Shown: positions 43,574 through 52,695, counted from the first letter of the stretch. The stretch is DNA of 64,000 nucleotides from Vibrio sp. qd031 (GCF_002100145.1 NZ_JXQD01000025.1:530166-594165); one strand, 5' to 3'. Made by a program: numbers and translations. Notes: generated by a model not told the origin, from the letters alone.

Positions 43574-45013
43574 TTATGCCGTCGCCATTTTGTTTTGCTT
43601 TGCTTTTTGGCGTGCACCAAGAACGATAGTCAGAGCAAATGACAGCGCAAAAGAGATCGCCATTCCAATTACGTAATAGCTGATATCGGTTGGGCGAATT
43701 GAAATTATTCCTGGTAGACCTGCCGCACCAAGTGCTGCTGCTTTTACATTGAACATCGTAATAAAGGCACTGGCCGTTGCCGCTGCACAGATAGCAGCAA
43801 TAAATGGATAGCGCAATTTAAGGTTTACACCAAACATAGCCGGCTCGCTGATACCAAGTAGCGAGCTGATCCCCGCTGGCATAGCAATACCTTTGGTTTT
43901 GATGTCTTTTGTGGTGAATCCTACCGCTAGGGCTGCGCCACCTTGAGCAATGTTAGACATTGCGGCAATTGGGAAGATGAAAGAGCCACCGGTAATTGCA
44001 ATATCGGTAAGGAGCTGAGTTTCGATAGCAATGAAGCTGTGATGCATTCCTGTGATAACGAATGGGGCATAGATGAAGCCAAATAGACCGCCACCAATAA
44101 GGCCTGCAGAATCATACAACCAGTTTAGGCCGTCACCTAGCAAGAAGCCGATATCGCGAGTAAATGGACCGACAACCGTAAAAGTCAAAAAGCCAGTAAT
44201 AAAGATAGCCAACATTGGGGTAAGCAAGTTGTCCAAAACCGATGGAACAACCTTACGCAAGCCATGCTCGACTTTAGACAGAATGAACGTTGCAACTAAA
44301 ACGGGTAGTACAGATCCTTGATAACCGACTTTCTCTATTTCAAATCCAAAGATGTTCCATGTTGGGATATTCCCGGCAATACTTGCGCTACCAAATCCCC
44401 ATCCATTTAGTAGGTCTGGGTGAACCATCAACATACCCAAAGCGGCACCAAGATACGGGTTGCCACCAAATTTTTTGGACGCGGAGAACGCTAACAAGAT
44501 TGGGAGATAAACGAAGGGGGCGTTAGCAAATGCATTAATCATATTGGCCAGATCGGCCATACCTGGGTAGAGGTCAATCAGCGACTGCCCTTCGACAAAA
44601 AGGCCTGTAGCAGTCAATAGGTTGAACACACCCATTAGTAGACCACCAGCAACAATCGCAGGAATAATAGGGACGAAAATGTCAGAAAGCCCCTTGATCA
44701 TTCGTTGCAATAGGTTTTGTTTTTGCGCACCTGCTGCAGCGACATCACGGGTTGACATTTCAGCCATACCAGTCAGTTTGGCGAGTTCAGCATGAACATG
44801 GTTAACAATGCCTGAGCCGAATATTACTTGGTATTGACCTGCGATTTTAAATTGCCCTTTTACACCATCTAGGTTATCGATAGCGTCTTCCTTGATGAGG
44901 GATTCATCTTTAACGGACAGACGTAGGCGGGTAGCACAGTGTGCTAATGCCTCTAGGTTGTCTTTGCCTCCTAGCAAGTCCAGTAGATTTTTTGCGATTT
45001 TAGGATAGTTCAT
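43574..45013 (-). CDS. scrA: Sucrose-specific PTS transporter subunit IIBC
   Basis: Imports sucrose and phosphorylates it to sucrose 6-phosphate. The protein has 479 residues from ATG 45013, which has GGGGAC at the right distance; an ATG 30 bases upstream lacks one. The IIB domain (1-90) has the phosphocysteine C26 in AHCATRLRLSV. The IIC domain (about 105-470) has ten-odd helices with FVPIIPAIVAGGLLMG and HSFIAIETQLL. No IIA domain is present, so a separate IIA(Glc) must serve it. Divergent from the LacI-type regulator gene and next to scrB and scrK. Confidence 0.92.
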   Translation of the reverse strand: MNYPKIAKNLLDLLGGKDNLEALAHCATRLRLSVKDESLIKEDAIDNLDGVKGQFKIAGQYQVIFGSGIVNHVHAELAKLTGMAEMSTRDVAAAGAQKQNLLQRMIKGLSDIFVPIIPAIVAGGLLMGVFNLLTATGLFVEGQSLIDLYPGMADLANMINAFANAPFVYLPILLAFSASKKFGGNPYLGAALGMLMVHPDLLNGWGFGSASIAGNIPTWNIFGFEIEKVGYQGSVLPVLVATFILSKVEHGLRKVVPSVLDNLLTPMLAIFITGFLTFTVVGPFTRDIGFLLGDGLNWLYDSAGLIGGGLFGFIYAPFVITGMHHSFIAIETQLLTDIAITGGSFIFPIAAMSNIAQGGAALAVGFTTKDIKTKGIAMPAGISSLLGISEPAMFGVNLKLRYPFIAAICAAATASAFITMFNVKAAALGAAGLPGIISIRPTDISYYVIGMAISFALSFALTIVLGARQKAKQNKMATA

Positions 45014-45046
45014 CTTTGTCCCCGTGGGTATTCGATAGTTCATAGT

Positions 45047-45055
45047 AACGTTCCC
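45047..45055. promoter_or_regulatory. Partial ScrR-like operator near scrA start
   Basis: AACGTTCCC repeats the right part of the fuller sites at 45076 and 46356. It lies 34 bases upstream of the scrA start. Confidence 0.4.
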
Positions 45056-45075
45056 TAAAATTAGTACTTACAGGC

Positions 45076-45091
45076 TTGGGAACGTTTGCAA
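45076..45091. promoter_or_regulatory. ScrR operator in the scrA-scrR intergenic region
   Basis: TTGGGAACGTTTGCAA, a LacI-family-type palindrome centred on AACGTT. Its reverse complement shares an exact 15-mer (TTGCAAACGTTCCCA) with the site before scrB. Confidence 0.7.
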
Positions 45092-45132
45092 TATGGATTT
45101 TTGATGATGCCACCGTTACAGTCAAAGATTAT

Positions 45133-45148
45133 CTCACATTAGTGTGAG
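45133..45148. repeat. Palindrome in the scrA-scrR intergenic region
   Basis: CTCACA-TTAG-TGTGAG, perfect 6-base arms with a 4-base centre. It could be an operator or a hairpin in either leader; the half-site TGTGA resembles a CRP half but the arrangement is reversed. Confidence 0.45.
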
Positions 45149-45253
45149 GAAGATCGTCAAATTTCTTTTGCTAAACCGATTGTGCAAAGTGGACTTTAGC
45201 GAGAATTCTGATAGTTTCTGCAAACAAATCTAATAATTTCAAGGGTCTTTGCC

Positions 45254-46243
45254 ATGGCAAGCCTACATGACGTCGCAAAACTCGCGGGTGTGTCCAAATC
45301 TACTGTATCTCGAGTCGTTAACAACGAGTACGGTGTAAAAGCGGAAACAAAAATCAAAGTAATGGCGGCCGTGGAGCAAGTTGGCTATTTGGCCAACCAA
45401 GTTGCTAAGGATCTGAAAAGCCAAAAAACAAACTTAATTGGTGTAATTGTGCCAAGAGTGTCTTCACACGCCACATCAGAAGGTGTTGATGGACTCAGTC
45501 GTGTAATGGAAAAGGCGGGTAAGCAAGTGCTACTTGCCAGTTCTCAGCAATCGAGTGCAAAAGAGATTGAATATATTAAAGTGTTTAACCAGCGGCGTGT
45601 GGAAGGGATATTGCTGTATGCGACGCACATTGATGACGCACTGCTTAATGCCATTAAACACTCATCAGCCCCTGTTGTACTAATCGGACAAGACGGCTCT
45701 TTATTTAATATCCCTAGCGTTGTCCATGATGACCTACGTGTAGGGTTTGAAGCTGGTAACTGGTTGTTATCAGCAGGCGCTAAAAACATTGGCTTTTTGG
45801 GTGTTGATAAGTCCGATATTGCGGTTGATGTGTTGCGTTCTGATGGGCTTAAGCAAGCGCTACAAATGAATGGAACAGCGTCACTGCTGTTTCACTCCCA
45901 CGGTGAATTCAGCATCGAGTCTGGGTATGAAAGCATGAAACAGCTTATACAGCATTTCCCTCATATTGATGGCCTATTCTGTGCAACCGATCGTATCGCC
46001 GTAGGGGCAATTAAAGCATTAAAAGAAAAGGGCATTGAGGTTGGTAAGCAAATTAAAGTCATTGGTGTAGGCAACGATGAACTTGGATATATCAACTCTC
46101 CTAGTCTATCTACTTTCAGTTATCTTTTTGATAAGGCTGGAGAAAGTGGAGCTGAAATACTGTTGGACCTTATTGAGGGTAAACCACAAGTCATGAGCAA
46201 ACTGGTGTTGTCATTTGACAATATTGTTCGAGAAACCTGTTAG
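45254..46243 (+). CDS. scrR: LacI-family sucrose operon repressor
   Basis: Regulator of 329 residues. The LacI helix-turn-helix and hinge are at residues 1-60 (SLHDVAKLAGVSKSTVSRVVN, then NQVAKDLKSQKTNLIGVIVP). A periplasmic-binding-like effector domain follows, with VVLIGQD, DGLFCATDRIAVGAIKAL and VIGVGNDELG. It lies divergent to scrA and directly before scrB, and matched AACGTT-centred operators occur at both promoters, so it is the likely local repressor. The ligand is presumably sucrose 6-phosphate or fructose. Confidence 0.88.
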   Translation: MASLHDVAKLAGVSKSTVSRVVNNEYGVKAETKIKVMAAVEQVGYLANQVAKDLKSQKTNLIGVIVPRVSSHATSEGVDGLSRVMEKAGKQVLLASSQQSSAKEIEYIKVFNQRRVEGILLYATHIDDALLNAIKHSSAPVVLIGQDGSLFNIPSVVHDDLRVGFEAGNWLLSAGAKNIGFLGVDKSDIAVDVLRSDGLKQALQMNGTASLLFHSHGEFSIESGYESMKQLIQHFPHIDGLFCATDRIAVGAIKALKEKGIEVGKQIKVIGVGNDELGYINSPSLSTFSYLFDKAGESGAEILLDLIEGKPQVMSKLVLSFDNIVRETC

Positions 46244-46355
46244 TTAGTGGCCTGTCGAGACAACACGACAATATCTATTCAGGGGAATTAATTCGCGTTA
46301 TGTTTTGCTAAAACTTACCCTTTGAGTATTGCGCACAAGGAGATGATATTGTATT

Positions 46356-46371
46356 TTGCAAACGTTCCCAG
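46356..46371. promoter_or_regulatory. ScrR operator upstream of scrB
   Basis: TTGCAAACGTTCCCAG, 25 bases before the scrB ATG, sharing an exact 15-base core with the scrA-scrR site in the opposite orientation. Confidence 0.7.
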
Positions 46372-46395
46372 AAAATAAGAAATAGGTAAGTTAAC

Positions 46396-48024
46396 ATGTC
46401 AATTGAGCGGTTCGTCGATGTATGCGGTGGATATTCCAATATAACCCGCGTCTTAGTACCAGACGATAAACTAATTTTCGCTATTAAAGACAAAGCGTTA
46501 GTTGTAAACAATGACATGGAATTAGTCATCAACCAAATACTAGGTGAGGAGCAAGTTGTTTTCACCCGACCAATCGAAATAACGCAAGACCAGCTTCTGT
46601 CGGTTGGCAAAATCATTTCTGAACAACAAAAACATCAAATGGTGCCGCTTTTTTCGCCAGTAGAATGTTCTCATCGTCCTGCTTGGCATGTTTCGCCACC
46701 GCGTGGTCTATTGAACGATCCAAATGGATTTGTGTACCACGATGGCCAATATCATCTATTTTATCAGTGGTACCCATACGCGTGTGTCCATAAAGACAAG
46801 CATTGGGTACATTTAACCAGTCCAGATTTGATTAACTGGAGTTGGCAGTCTGTTGCGCTTACACCGTCAGATTGGTTTGACTCACACGGTGTCTTTTCGG
46901 GACATGCTCTGAGCCATAATGACGAGTTGATGCTGTTCTATACCGGTAACACTCGGATTGGCGAACAGCGTGAACGTCATACGACACAGTGTTTAGCGGT
47001 GTCTAAAGATGGAGTGAACTTTGAAAAACAAGGCCCAGTGATCTTGGCGCCACCACCAGGTGTTACCGAGCATATTCGCGATCCTAAAATTGTTAAAAAG
47101 GGTGACGAGTGGGTAATGTTACTGGGTGCGCAAACTACCGAAATGAATGGGCGTATTGCGGTGTATCGCTCAAGCGATCTAAAAGAGTGGCAGTTTGATG
47201 CACTGTATGGCGACGAATTTGGTCACCTTGGGTACATGTGGGAGTGCCCAGATATGTTTGATTTGGGTGCGCAAACCTATGTGGTGCTGGGTCCACAAGG
47301 CATCGAGTCGTTCTCATCGCATAACACTATTGAGCACCATAATGGTATTGCTAAAGCAGTCTGGAGCGACGGAGAAGGGCTAACGCTGTCTGACTTTGAA
47401 CATCTTGATTATGGTTTTGATTTTTACGCGCCGCAAAGTCTGCAAACCCCAGATGGTCGACGCGTTATGTGCGGCTGGATGGGGTTACCTGACGAGATCG
47501 ATCAGCCATCAACGGACAGCGGCTGGGTTCATCAACTTACGACTATGCGCGAGATGAGTGTCCAAAATGGTCGCTTAATTCAGTGGCCGATTGAAGAACT
47601 GAACAATCTTGTTGAATCAGAGCACAACGTTGCACTGTCAAACAGTCTGTTTGATGCGGAAACTAAATCCTATGATCTTACTCTAACGCTGGAGTGGGGT
47701 ATGTCGCTGAATCTCTTTGAGGGCGAGAGTCACAAGGTGGTTTTACGTGCGGATAAGGCGTCAAAGCGTCTTGTTTTAGATCGTTCACAAACACTTAATC
47801 GAGCCAATGATACGGTTCGTGAACTTCCACTCACCTCTGAAAAAATTGCATTGAGGATTTTAGCCGATACGTCGTCGATTGAAGTGTTTGTTAACGGTGG
47901 CGAAGCCGTTATGACGTCGCGGGTATTTACATCAAACGCGTCGACGTCATTGTCGGTAAATGGAGGAGTAGTAAAGGCTGTGCTCAAGCGATTGGCTCCT
48001 GCATCAGCGCCATTTATTCAGTAG
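46396..48024 (+). CDS. scrB: Sucrose-6-phosphate hydrolase (GH32)
   Basis: Splits sucrose 6-phosphate into glucose 6-phosphate and fructose. The 542-residue protein has an N-terminal segment of about 90 residues before the GH32 five-blade domain. Catalytic motifs are LLNDPNGFVY (nucleophile D108), HIRDPKI (stabiliser Asp) and WECPDMF (acid/base Glu). A C-terminal GH32 beta-sandwich follows (ILADTSSIEVFVNGGEAVMTSR). No signal peptide, so it acts on PTS-imported substrate. Confidence 0.94.
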   Translation: MSIERFVDVCGGYSNITRVLVPDDKLIFAIKDKALVVNNDMELVINQILGEEQVVFTRPIEITQDQLLSVGKIISEQQKHQMVPLFSPVECSHRPAWHVSPPRGLLNDPNGFVYHDGQYHLFYQWYPYACVHKDKHWVHLTSPDLINWSWQSVALTPSDWFDSHGVFSGHALSHNDELMLFYTGNTRIGEQRERHTTQCLAVSKDGVNFEKQGPVILAPPPGVTEHIRDPKIVKKGDEWVMLLGAQTTEMNGRIAVYRSSDLKEWQFDALYGDEFGHLGYMWECPDMFDLGAQTYVVLGPQGIESFSSHNTIEHHNGIAKAVWSDGEGLTLSDFEHLDYGFDFYAPQSLQTPDGRRVMCGWMGLPDEIDQPSTDSGWVHQLTTMREMSVQNGRLIQWPIEELNNLVESEHNVALSNSLFDAETKSYDLTLTLEWGMSLNLFEGESHKVVLRADKASKRLVLDRSQTLNRANDTVRELPLTSEKIALRILADTSSIEVFVNGGEAVMTSRVFTSNASTSLSVNGGVVKAVLKRLAPASAPFIQ

Positions 48025-48402
48025 GGTGTTTCTAACCTCATAAGCGAAAACCAATCCTTTGACGTGTCAGGGGATTTTTTTACCCATTATTTTTTTATGA
48101 TCATACCCATCGATGGCATTGCGATTCCACTATTAATGCTAGTGTCTGAACGGCAGTGGATTGGCTGATGCTGACATAAAGGGCTAAGTATTAATTGGGC
48201 TGCTTGCCAGCCCGCTTTATGGGTTTTACATGTTACTATCACGCGGTCAGTCTCGACCTCACAGCATGAAATCATCTTCCAAAAGTGCTTAAGCCCAACA
48301 AACTGGTGTGTGTTTCAGGGTCATGCGTATTAGACTGATAACGTGACCGAATTCTTTGAAGACGATGACCTAAACATGGGGAGCCTCTTTTTAATCGAGG
48401 CT
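48025..48402. other. 378-base region between scrB and the Cra-like regulator
   Basis: Convergent 3' ends with no clear gene. Contains a short ATP-rich/T-rich tract after scrB (a run of seven T around 48074) and the hairpin at 48381. A 62-codon minus-strand ORF here has no clear features. Confidence 0.5.
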
Positions 48403-48403
48403 C
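48381..48403. repeat. Hairpin at the 3' end of the Cra-like regulator gene
   Basis: GAGCCTC / GAGGCTC, perfect 7-base arms with a 9-base loop that includes TTTTT. It abuts the stop codon; no T-run follows on the minus strand, so termination is uncertain. Confidence 0.5.
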
Positions 48404-49419
48404 TAATCATTCAACTGTGCGTTCCTGCGAATATGTATTTTTGCTGGGATCACAGTGTGTTGTATCGATTGGCTTGGATCGCTTAACAGAGCTTTACTCT
48501 GCTCAAACAAGGTTTTTGCAATTAGCTCGCAATCTTGTTCAGCGGAATCAATATTAATCGGCAAACAGTCGAGAATGTCATAGTTATCAAAAGTCCCAAT
48601 GCGGATGCCTGAGTTGAGTAACTGATGCTCCGTAAGATATCGCAATACCCCCTCCAACAACGAATACGACGCTGTAAATACTGATTGAGGTAAGCGACCA
48701 AGCTGCTCAGTGAGCTGTGCCATCATTTGGTAGCCAGAAACAGACTGGTAGTCTTTGCTCAACACCAATGTCGATTGAAAGGGAACACCCGCTTGCTCTA
48801 AGCCAGTCTTATAGCCAGAAAATCGGTCTCGACTGGGTGAGAGCGTATGTTGACCACCAATATAAGCGCACTCGTGAATGTCTTCTACCAAATGCGCAAC
48901 GACTTGCGCTGTTGCGCTGGCGGAATCGGTGCGAATGCTGGTTAATAAGGGGCTGTCGATGGTTCGGTCAAATAGAATGACTGGAGTTGTTCGCTTAACT
49001 TGGCTAAGAAAGACGTCGTCGGTCATTGATGTTGCGACCAGCAGCAGATCAATTTGTCTTTCAATCAAGCTTTGGATAGCTTGTTGTTCCAGTTTAGGGT
49101 CGTCTTCACTTGATGCGATCAGTAACTGATAGCCACTTTCTCGATATTTTGCTTCTAAAGCCTTAGCTATGTGTGCAAAGCCCATGTTGGTGAGATCTGG
49201 GATCACAAGGCCAATGGTGTAAGTTTGTTTAGACTTTAACGCTCTCGCATAAATACTCGGTGAGTAATTGTACTTCTTGGCGATAGCTTCTACTTTTTTA
49301 ACGGTTGCCTCGTTGATGCGATGCTTTTTAGCGTGGCCATTAAGCACGAAACTGACGGTTGATTTTGACACACCGGCTAATTCGGCGATGTCAGCGAGTT
49401 TAAACTTTTTACTGGTCAT
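48403..49419 (-). CDS. LacI-family regulator of the Cra/FruR type
   Basis: Regulator of 338 residues. The N terminus (KLADIAELAGVSKSTVSFVLNGHAKKHRI) and the linker IGLVIPDLTNMGFAHIAKALE align well with E. coli Cra, and SYSLLEGVLRYL with GTFDNYDILDCLP match Cra's effector domain. It sits between scrB and scrK. Unlike global Cra it is probably a local fructose- or sucrose-responsive regulator; FruR-like proteins regulate sucrose genes in some vibrios. Candidate sites CTAAATCGnTTTAG lie upstream of scrK and the amylosucrase gene. Confidence 0.85.
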   Translation of the reverse strand: MTSKKFKLADIAELAGVSKSTVSFVLNGHAKKHRINEATVKKVEAIAKKYNYSPSIYARALKSKQTYTIGLVIPDLTNMGFAHIAKALEAKYRESGYQLLIASSEDDPKLEQQAIQSLIERQIDLLLVATSMTDDVFLSQVKRTTPVILFDRTIDSPLLTSIRTDSASATAQVVAHLVEDIHECAYIGGQHTLSPSRDRFSGYKTGLEQAGVPFQSTLVLSKDYQSVSGYQMMAQLTEQLGRLPQSVFTASYSLLEGVLRYLTEHQLLNSGIRIGTFDNYDILDCLPINIDSAEQDCELIAKTLFEQSKALLSDPSQSIQHTVIPAKIHIRRNAQLND

Positions 49420-49608
49420 GGTTGCCTTGTCTAACCATCTCTATGTGAGCGGCTTCGTTTCATTATGGGTAGTGTACTACGCTAGATGTAGATTGCTATG
49501 GCTGTTGCCAAACAGCGGCTGTTTATCCAACAGTAGTGGAGCCTAATCTAGATATTGATCACGTTATTGACGTGCATATCCCCATCAAACGCCATTTTGC
49601 ATTGGACG

Positions 49609-49624
49609 GCTAAATCGTTTTAGC
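49609..49624. promoter_or_regulatory. Candidate operator upstream of scrK
   Basis: GCTAAATCGTTTTAGC, nearly perfect 16-base palindrome centred on a CG step, as LacI-family operators are. It lies 43 bases before the scrK GTG. Confidence 0.6.
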
Positions 49625-49666
49625 ATTATAATTGGCACGTTGAAATGTCTATTTGAGGTAAGTGAA

Positions 49667-50599
49667 GTGAATAAAGTATGGGTAACCGGAGATGCGGTTG
49701 TTGACCTCATTCCAGAAACTGAAAATACCTACCTAAAATGTCCAGGGGGCGCGCCAGCCAACGTGGCTGTAGCCATTGCTCGTTTAGGTGGGAATGTGGG
49801 CTTTTTTGGCCGTGTTGGTCAGGATCCACTTGGTAAATTTATGAAGCAGACCTTAGCCGACGAAAACGTCGATGTTGATGCGCTCTGTTTCGATGAAAAT
49901 GCCCGTACTTCAACAGTGCTGGTCGACCTTGATGCATCTGGCGAGCGCAGCTTTACTTTCATGGTCAAGCCGAGTGCGGATCAATTTACTCAGCAAGCGG
50001 ATATTCCCGAGTTTAAAGCGGGTGAGTGGCTACATTGCTGTTCGATCGCGCTCGCCAATGAACCGAGCCGAAGTGCAACACTAGAGTCTATGCGCCGTAT
50101 TAAAGCTGCTGGTGGTTACGTAAGTTTTGACCCTAACCTTCGAGACGAAGTTTGGCCTGACCCTCAAGAGATTCAACCTGTAGTGATGCAAGCCGTCGCC
50201 CTTGCGGATGTGGTTAAGTTTTCGGACGATGAATTGATGTTTTTAACTAGTACTGACTCGCTAGAGAAAGGGTTGGAGGCATTGAATGGCCTGAACAACA
50301 CTTTGGTTTTAGTGACTCAAGGCGCAAAAGGCGCGCTAGTTGTGTTTGAGGGTGAGCAGCGACTCATTGCAGGCACGCCAACCAAACCTGTCGATACAAC
50401 CGGTGCCGGTGACGCCTTTGTTGGCGGTTTACTGGGTAATCTCGCTCGTCAGCAGCAGTGGGCATCGAAAGACAGGGTTACACAAGCAGTACATTGGGCA
50501 AACGGCTGCGGTGCTCTGGCGACGACACAAAAAGGGGCGATGACTGCGCTGCCTACAGAGGAAGCGTTGCTTGATAGCCTGTCATTGAGCACTCGTTAA
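49667..50599 (+). CDS. scrK: Fructokinase
   Basis: Phosphorylates fructose released by ScrB. From the GTG at 49667, which has GAGGT 7 bases upstream and gives VNKVWVTGDAVVDLIPE, the protein has 310 residues; an ORF start 27 bases earlier lacks a ribosome binding site. PfkB-family signatures are GGAPANVAVAIARLGG near the N terminus and DTTGAGDAFVGG near residue 245, with catalytic Asp in GAGDA. A terminator follows. Confidence 0.93.
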   Translation: MNKVWVTGDAVVDLIPETENTYLKCPGGAPANVAVAIARLGGNVGFFGRVGQDPLGKFMKQTLADENVDVDALCFDENARTSTVLVDLDASGERSFTFMVKPSADQFTQQADIPEFKAGEWLHCCSIALANEPSRSATLESMRRIKAAGGYVSFDPNLRDEVWPDPQEIQPVVMQAVALADVVKFSDDELMFLTSTDSLEKGLEALNGLNNTLVLVTQGAKGALVVFEGEQRLIAGTPTKPVDTTGAGDAFVGGLLGNLARQQQWASKDRVTQAVHWANGCGALATTQKGAMTALPTEEALLDSLSLSTR

Positions 50600-50613
50600 C
50601 TGTTTCATAGACG

Positions 50614-50647
50614 AAGGCCCCAAACACGGTTTGGGGCCTTTTGTTTA
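50614..50647. terminator. Bidirectional terminator between scrK and amylosucrase gene
   Basis: AAGGCCCCAAAC / GTTTGGGGCCTT, 12-base perfect arms with a 3-base loop, then TTTGTTT. Located between convergent genes. Confidence 0.93.
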
Positions 50648-50675
50648 TGTCATTCACAGCATTGAGAGTTTACTG

Positions 50676-52607
50676 CTATTCGTTTGAGGCGCGGATCCAA
50701 AAGACATCGTAGGCGCCAAGCTCCAAATCGCGCTCTAGATTGATAGGGGTACTACTCAGTACATCGATAAGCTCTTTAGAGGCGAGCATGTCGCAGATAG
50801 AACTAGGTATAGATTGATGATGTTCACTGAAGTTACAGATCGCCAGCATTTTTTCACCGTTTTCATGCTGACGTGCGTAAGCAAAGAGGTGAGGGCGATA
50901 CGTTTCTAAAATCTCAGTACTGGCTTCTCCAAACACTGCAGACTCTTTGCGTAGTGCAATCATCTGCTTCAGGTCGCTAAACACTGTTGCGCTAGCATTA
51001 CTCGGGTTTTGTACCGCCTCGATATCACTTTCTGTTATCTGTGGTCGATTGACCCAGCGCGAGTCATCTTTCTTATACGGATCATCTAGGTAACTAAAGT
51101 CGTTAAACATGGCCAACTCGTCACCTTGATAGATCAATGGAATACCGCCAATGCTTAGGTTGATGCTGTTGAGCAAACGGATGCGTTTTTGCGCTAAAAC
51201 GATGCCGTTTTGATCGTTATTTTTTACAGCCTCTTCCAACCCAGCCAGCGCGGCCAGTGAACCACAAACTCTGCAATCGCCTGTTGTTGGGTTTTCTTGA
51301 AATGGTACACCGTTGGCGAATGAGCCTTCAAAGCGTCCAGTGTAAAACTGATTTAAGAATCGACGGTGATCAAACCCGTTAATGCCGAGCTGGTGGGCAA
51401 TGTCATCATCAAACGTCCAGCCAATGTCGTCGTGACAACGAATGTAGTTAACCCAGCCGCACTCTGGCGAAATGCTAAAGCTTTTCTTGAGCGATGCCGT
51501 TAGTAGTTTTGTCTCACGTGTGGCCAAGCTTTCCCACATCAGCGCCATCATCAAAGGGTTGTAGGAGAGTTGGCACTCTTTTTTGTCGATGTATTTGGCT
51601 ACTTCGTCTGGGTGGACAATCGCTTCTGATTTAAATTGCACCGCTGGAGCCGCAATTTGCAAACATGAGTTAAAGCATTGGATCAATGTATGCGCCTTCG
51701 GCAGGCTCTCACATTGCGTCCATTTCTCTTTCCAAATAAAGGCCAACGCATCGAGGCGTAATCCCTCACAGCCAATATTAGCCAAAAATAACATTTCGTC
51801 AGTGATGGCGTTAAAAACTGCTGGGTTTGAGTAGTTAAGATCCCACTGAAAGCTATTAAAAGTGGTCCAGACCCATTTCTGTTGCTGGTCTAGGTAGGTG
51901 AAACTTCCACGTCGTACACTTGGGAATATTTCGCGGCACGTTTGATTGTATTCGTCGACTTCTTGTTTGTTTTCAAAAAAGTAGTAGAAGTCTTCAAATT
52001 CTGGGTCGCCCGCTTTGGCTTTTTGCGCCCATTCATGCTCATCTGAAGTATGGTTAAACACAAAATCCAATACCAAACTGATATCAGCATCGCGCAATGC
52101 GTTTGCTAGTGATACTAGGTCGCGACTGTTACCCAATTTAGGGTCGACTTTACGATAATCGGATACCGCATAGCCACCATCACTGTCTCCTTCAGGAGCT
52201 TTGTACAACGGCATTAGATGCAAGTAAGTGATGCCAAGCTCTTTTAAATAGGGGATTTTGTGCTTAAGTTTTTTTAAATCACCAGCAAACAAGTCTACAT
52301 ACACCGCCATTCCGAGCATCTTCTCACTGCGGTACCATTGAGGTGTACTTAGGCGCTGTTGATCTTGTTTCTTTAGTGCCAACTTGCGAGCCGAAAAGGC
52401 GCTGGCTAGGGTAACGACGAGATCTCGTAGGTATTTGAAAAAGTCTTTGTGTTCGCCATATAAAAGGTGAAGGTTTTGAGCAAGTTCTGGAAAGTGATTA
52501 TTCAGCCGCTCCATGAATACAACGTTGTCTTTTTTAGACATTTTTGGAAGCTCTATGGCCGCTAAAACGTCACTCAATCTGTGATTGCTGGGCTGTTGGA
52601 AAGGCAT
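50676..52607 (-). CDS. Amylosucrase (GH13 subfamily 4)
   Basis: Enzyme of 643 residues that would transfer glucose from sucrose to make alpha-1,4-glucan or hydrolyse it. Catalytic residues fall at the same numbers as in Neisseria polysaccharea amylosucrase: D286 in RLDALAFIW, E328 in FKSEAIVHP and D393 in CHDDIGWTF. YLHLMPLYKAPEGDSDGGYAVSDY and TTFNSFQWDLNYSNP are also conserved. No signal peptide. It sits next to scrK with a candidate sugar-regulator site upstream. Since PTS import gives phosphorylated sucrose, its cytosolic substrate is unclear. Start ATG follows GGAGAACAC. Confidence 0.9.
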   Translation of the reverse strand: MPFQQPSNHRLSDVLAAIELPKMSKKDNVVFMERLNNHFPELAQNLHLLYGEHKDFFKYLRDLVVTLASAFSARKLALKKQDQQRLSTPQWYRSEKMLGMAVYVDLFAGDLKKLKHKIPYLKELGITYLHLMPLYKAPEGDSDGGYAVSDYRKVDPKLGNSRDLVSLANALRDADISLVLDFVFNHTSDEHEWAQKAKAGDPEFEDFYYFFENKQEVDEYNQTCREIFPSVRRGSFTYLDQQQKWVWTTFNSFQWDLNYSNPAVFNAITDEMLFLANIGCEGLRLDALAFIWKEKWTQCESLPKAHTLIQCFNSCLQIAAPAVQFKSEAIVHPDEVAKYIDKKECQLSYNPLMMALMWESLATRETKLLTASLKKSFSISPECGWVNYIRCHDDIGWTFDDDIAHQLGINGFDHRRFLNQFYTGRFEGSFANGVPFQENPTTGDCRVCGSLAALAGLEEAVKNNDQNGIVLAQKRIRLLNSINLSIGGIPLIYQGDELAMFNDFSYLDDPYKKDDSRWVNRPQITESDIEAVQNPSNASATVFSDLKQMIALRKESAVFGEASTEILETYRPHLFAYARQHENGEKMLAICNFSEHHQSIPSSICDMLASKELIDVLSSTPINLERDLELGAYDVFWIRASNE

Positions 52608-52679
52608 GTGTTCTCCATGGGTTGAATTTTAACCGATGTGATTATCCGTTATTCATTGAATAAATACTGTGATCAATGG

Positions 52680-52695
52680 CCTAAATCGGTTTAGC
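52680..52695. promoter_or_regulatory. Candidate operator upstream of the amylosucrase gene
   Basis: CCTAAATCGGTTTAGC contains CTAAA-TCGG-TTTAG, the same arms and CG centre as the scrK site. It lies about 72 bases before the start. Confidence 0.6.

Noticed and set aside
48087..48275. 62-codon minus-strand ORF between scrB and the Cra-like gene
   Set aside because: A fragment faintly like a LacI C terminus but too short and without a start signal; not enough to call a pseudogene.
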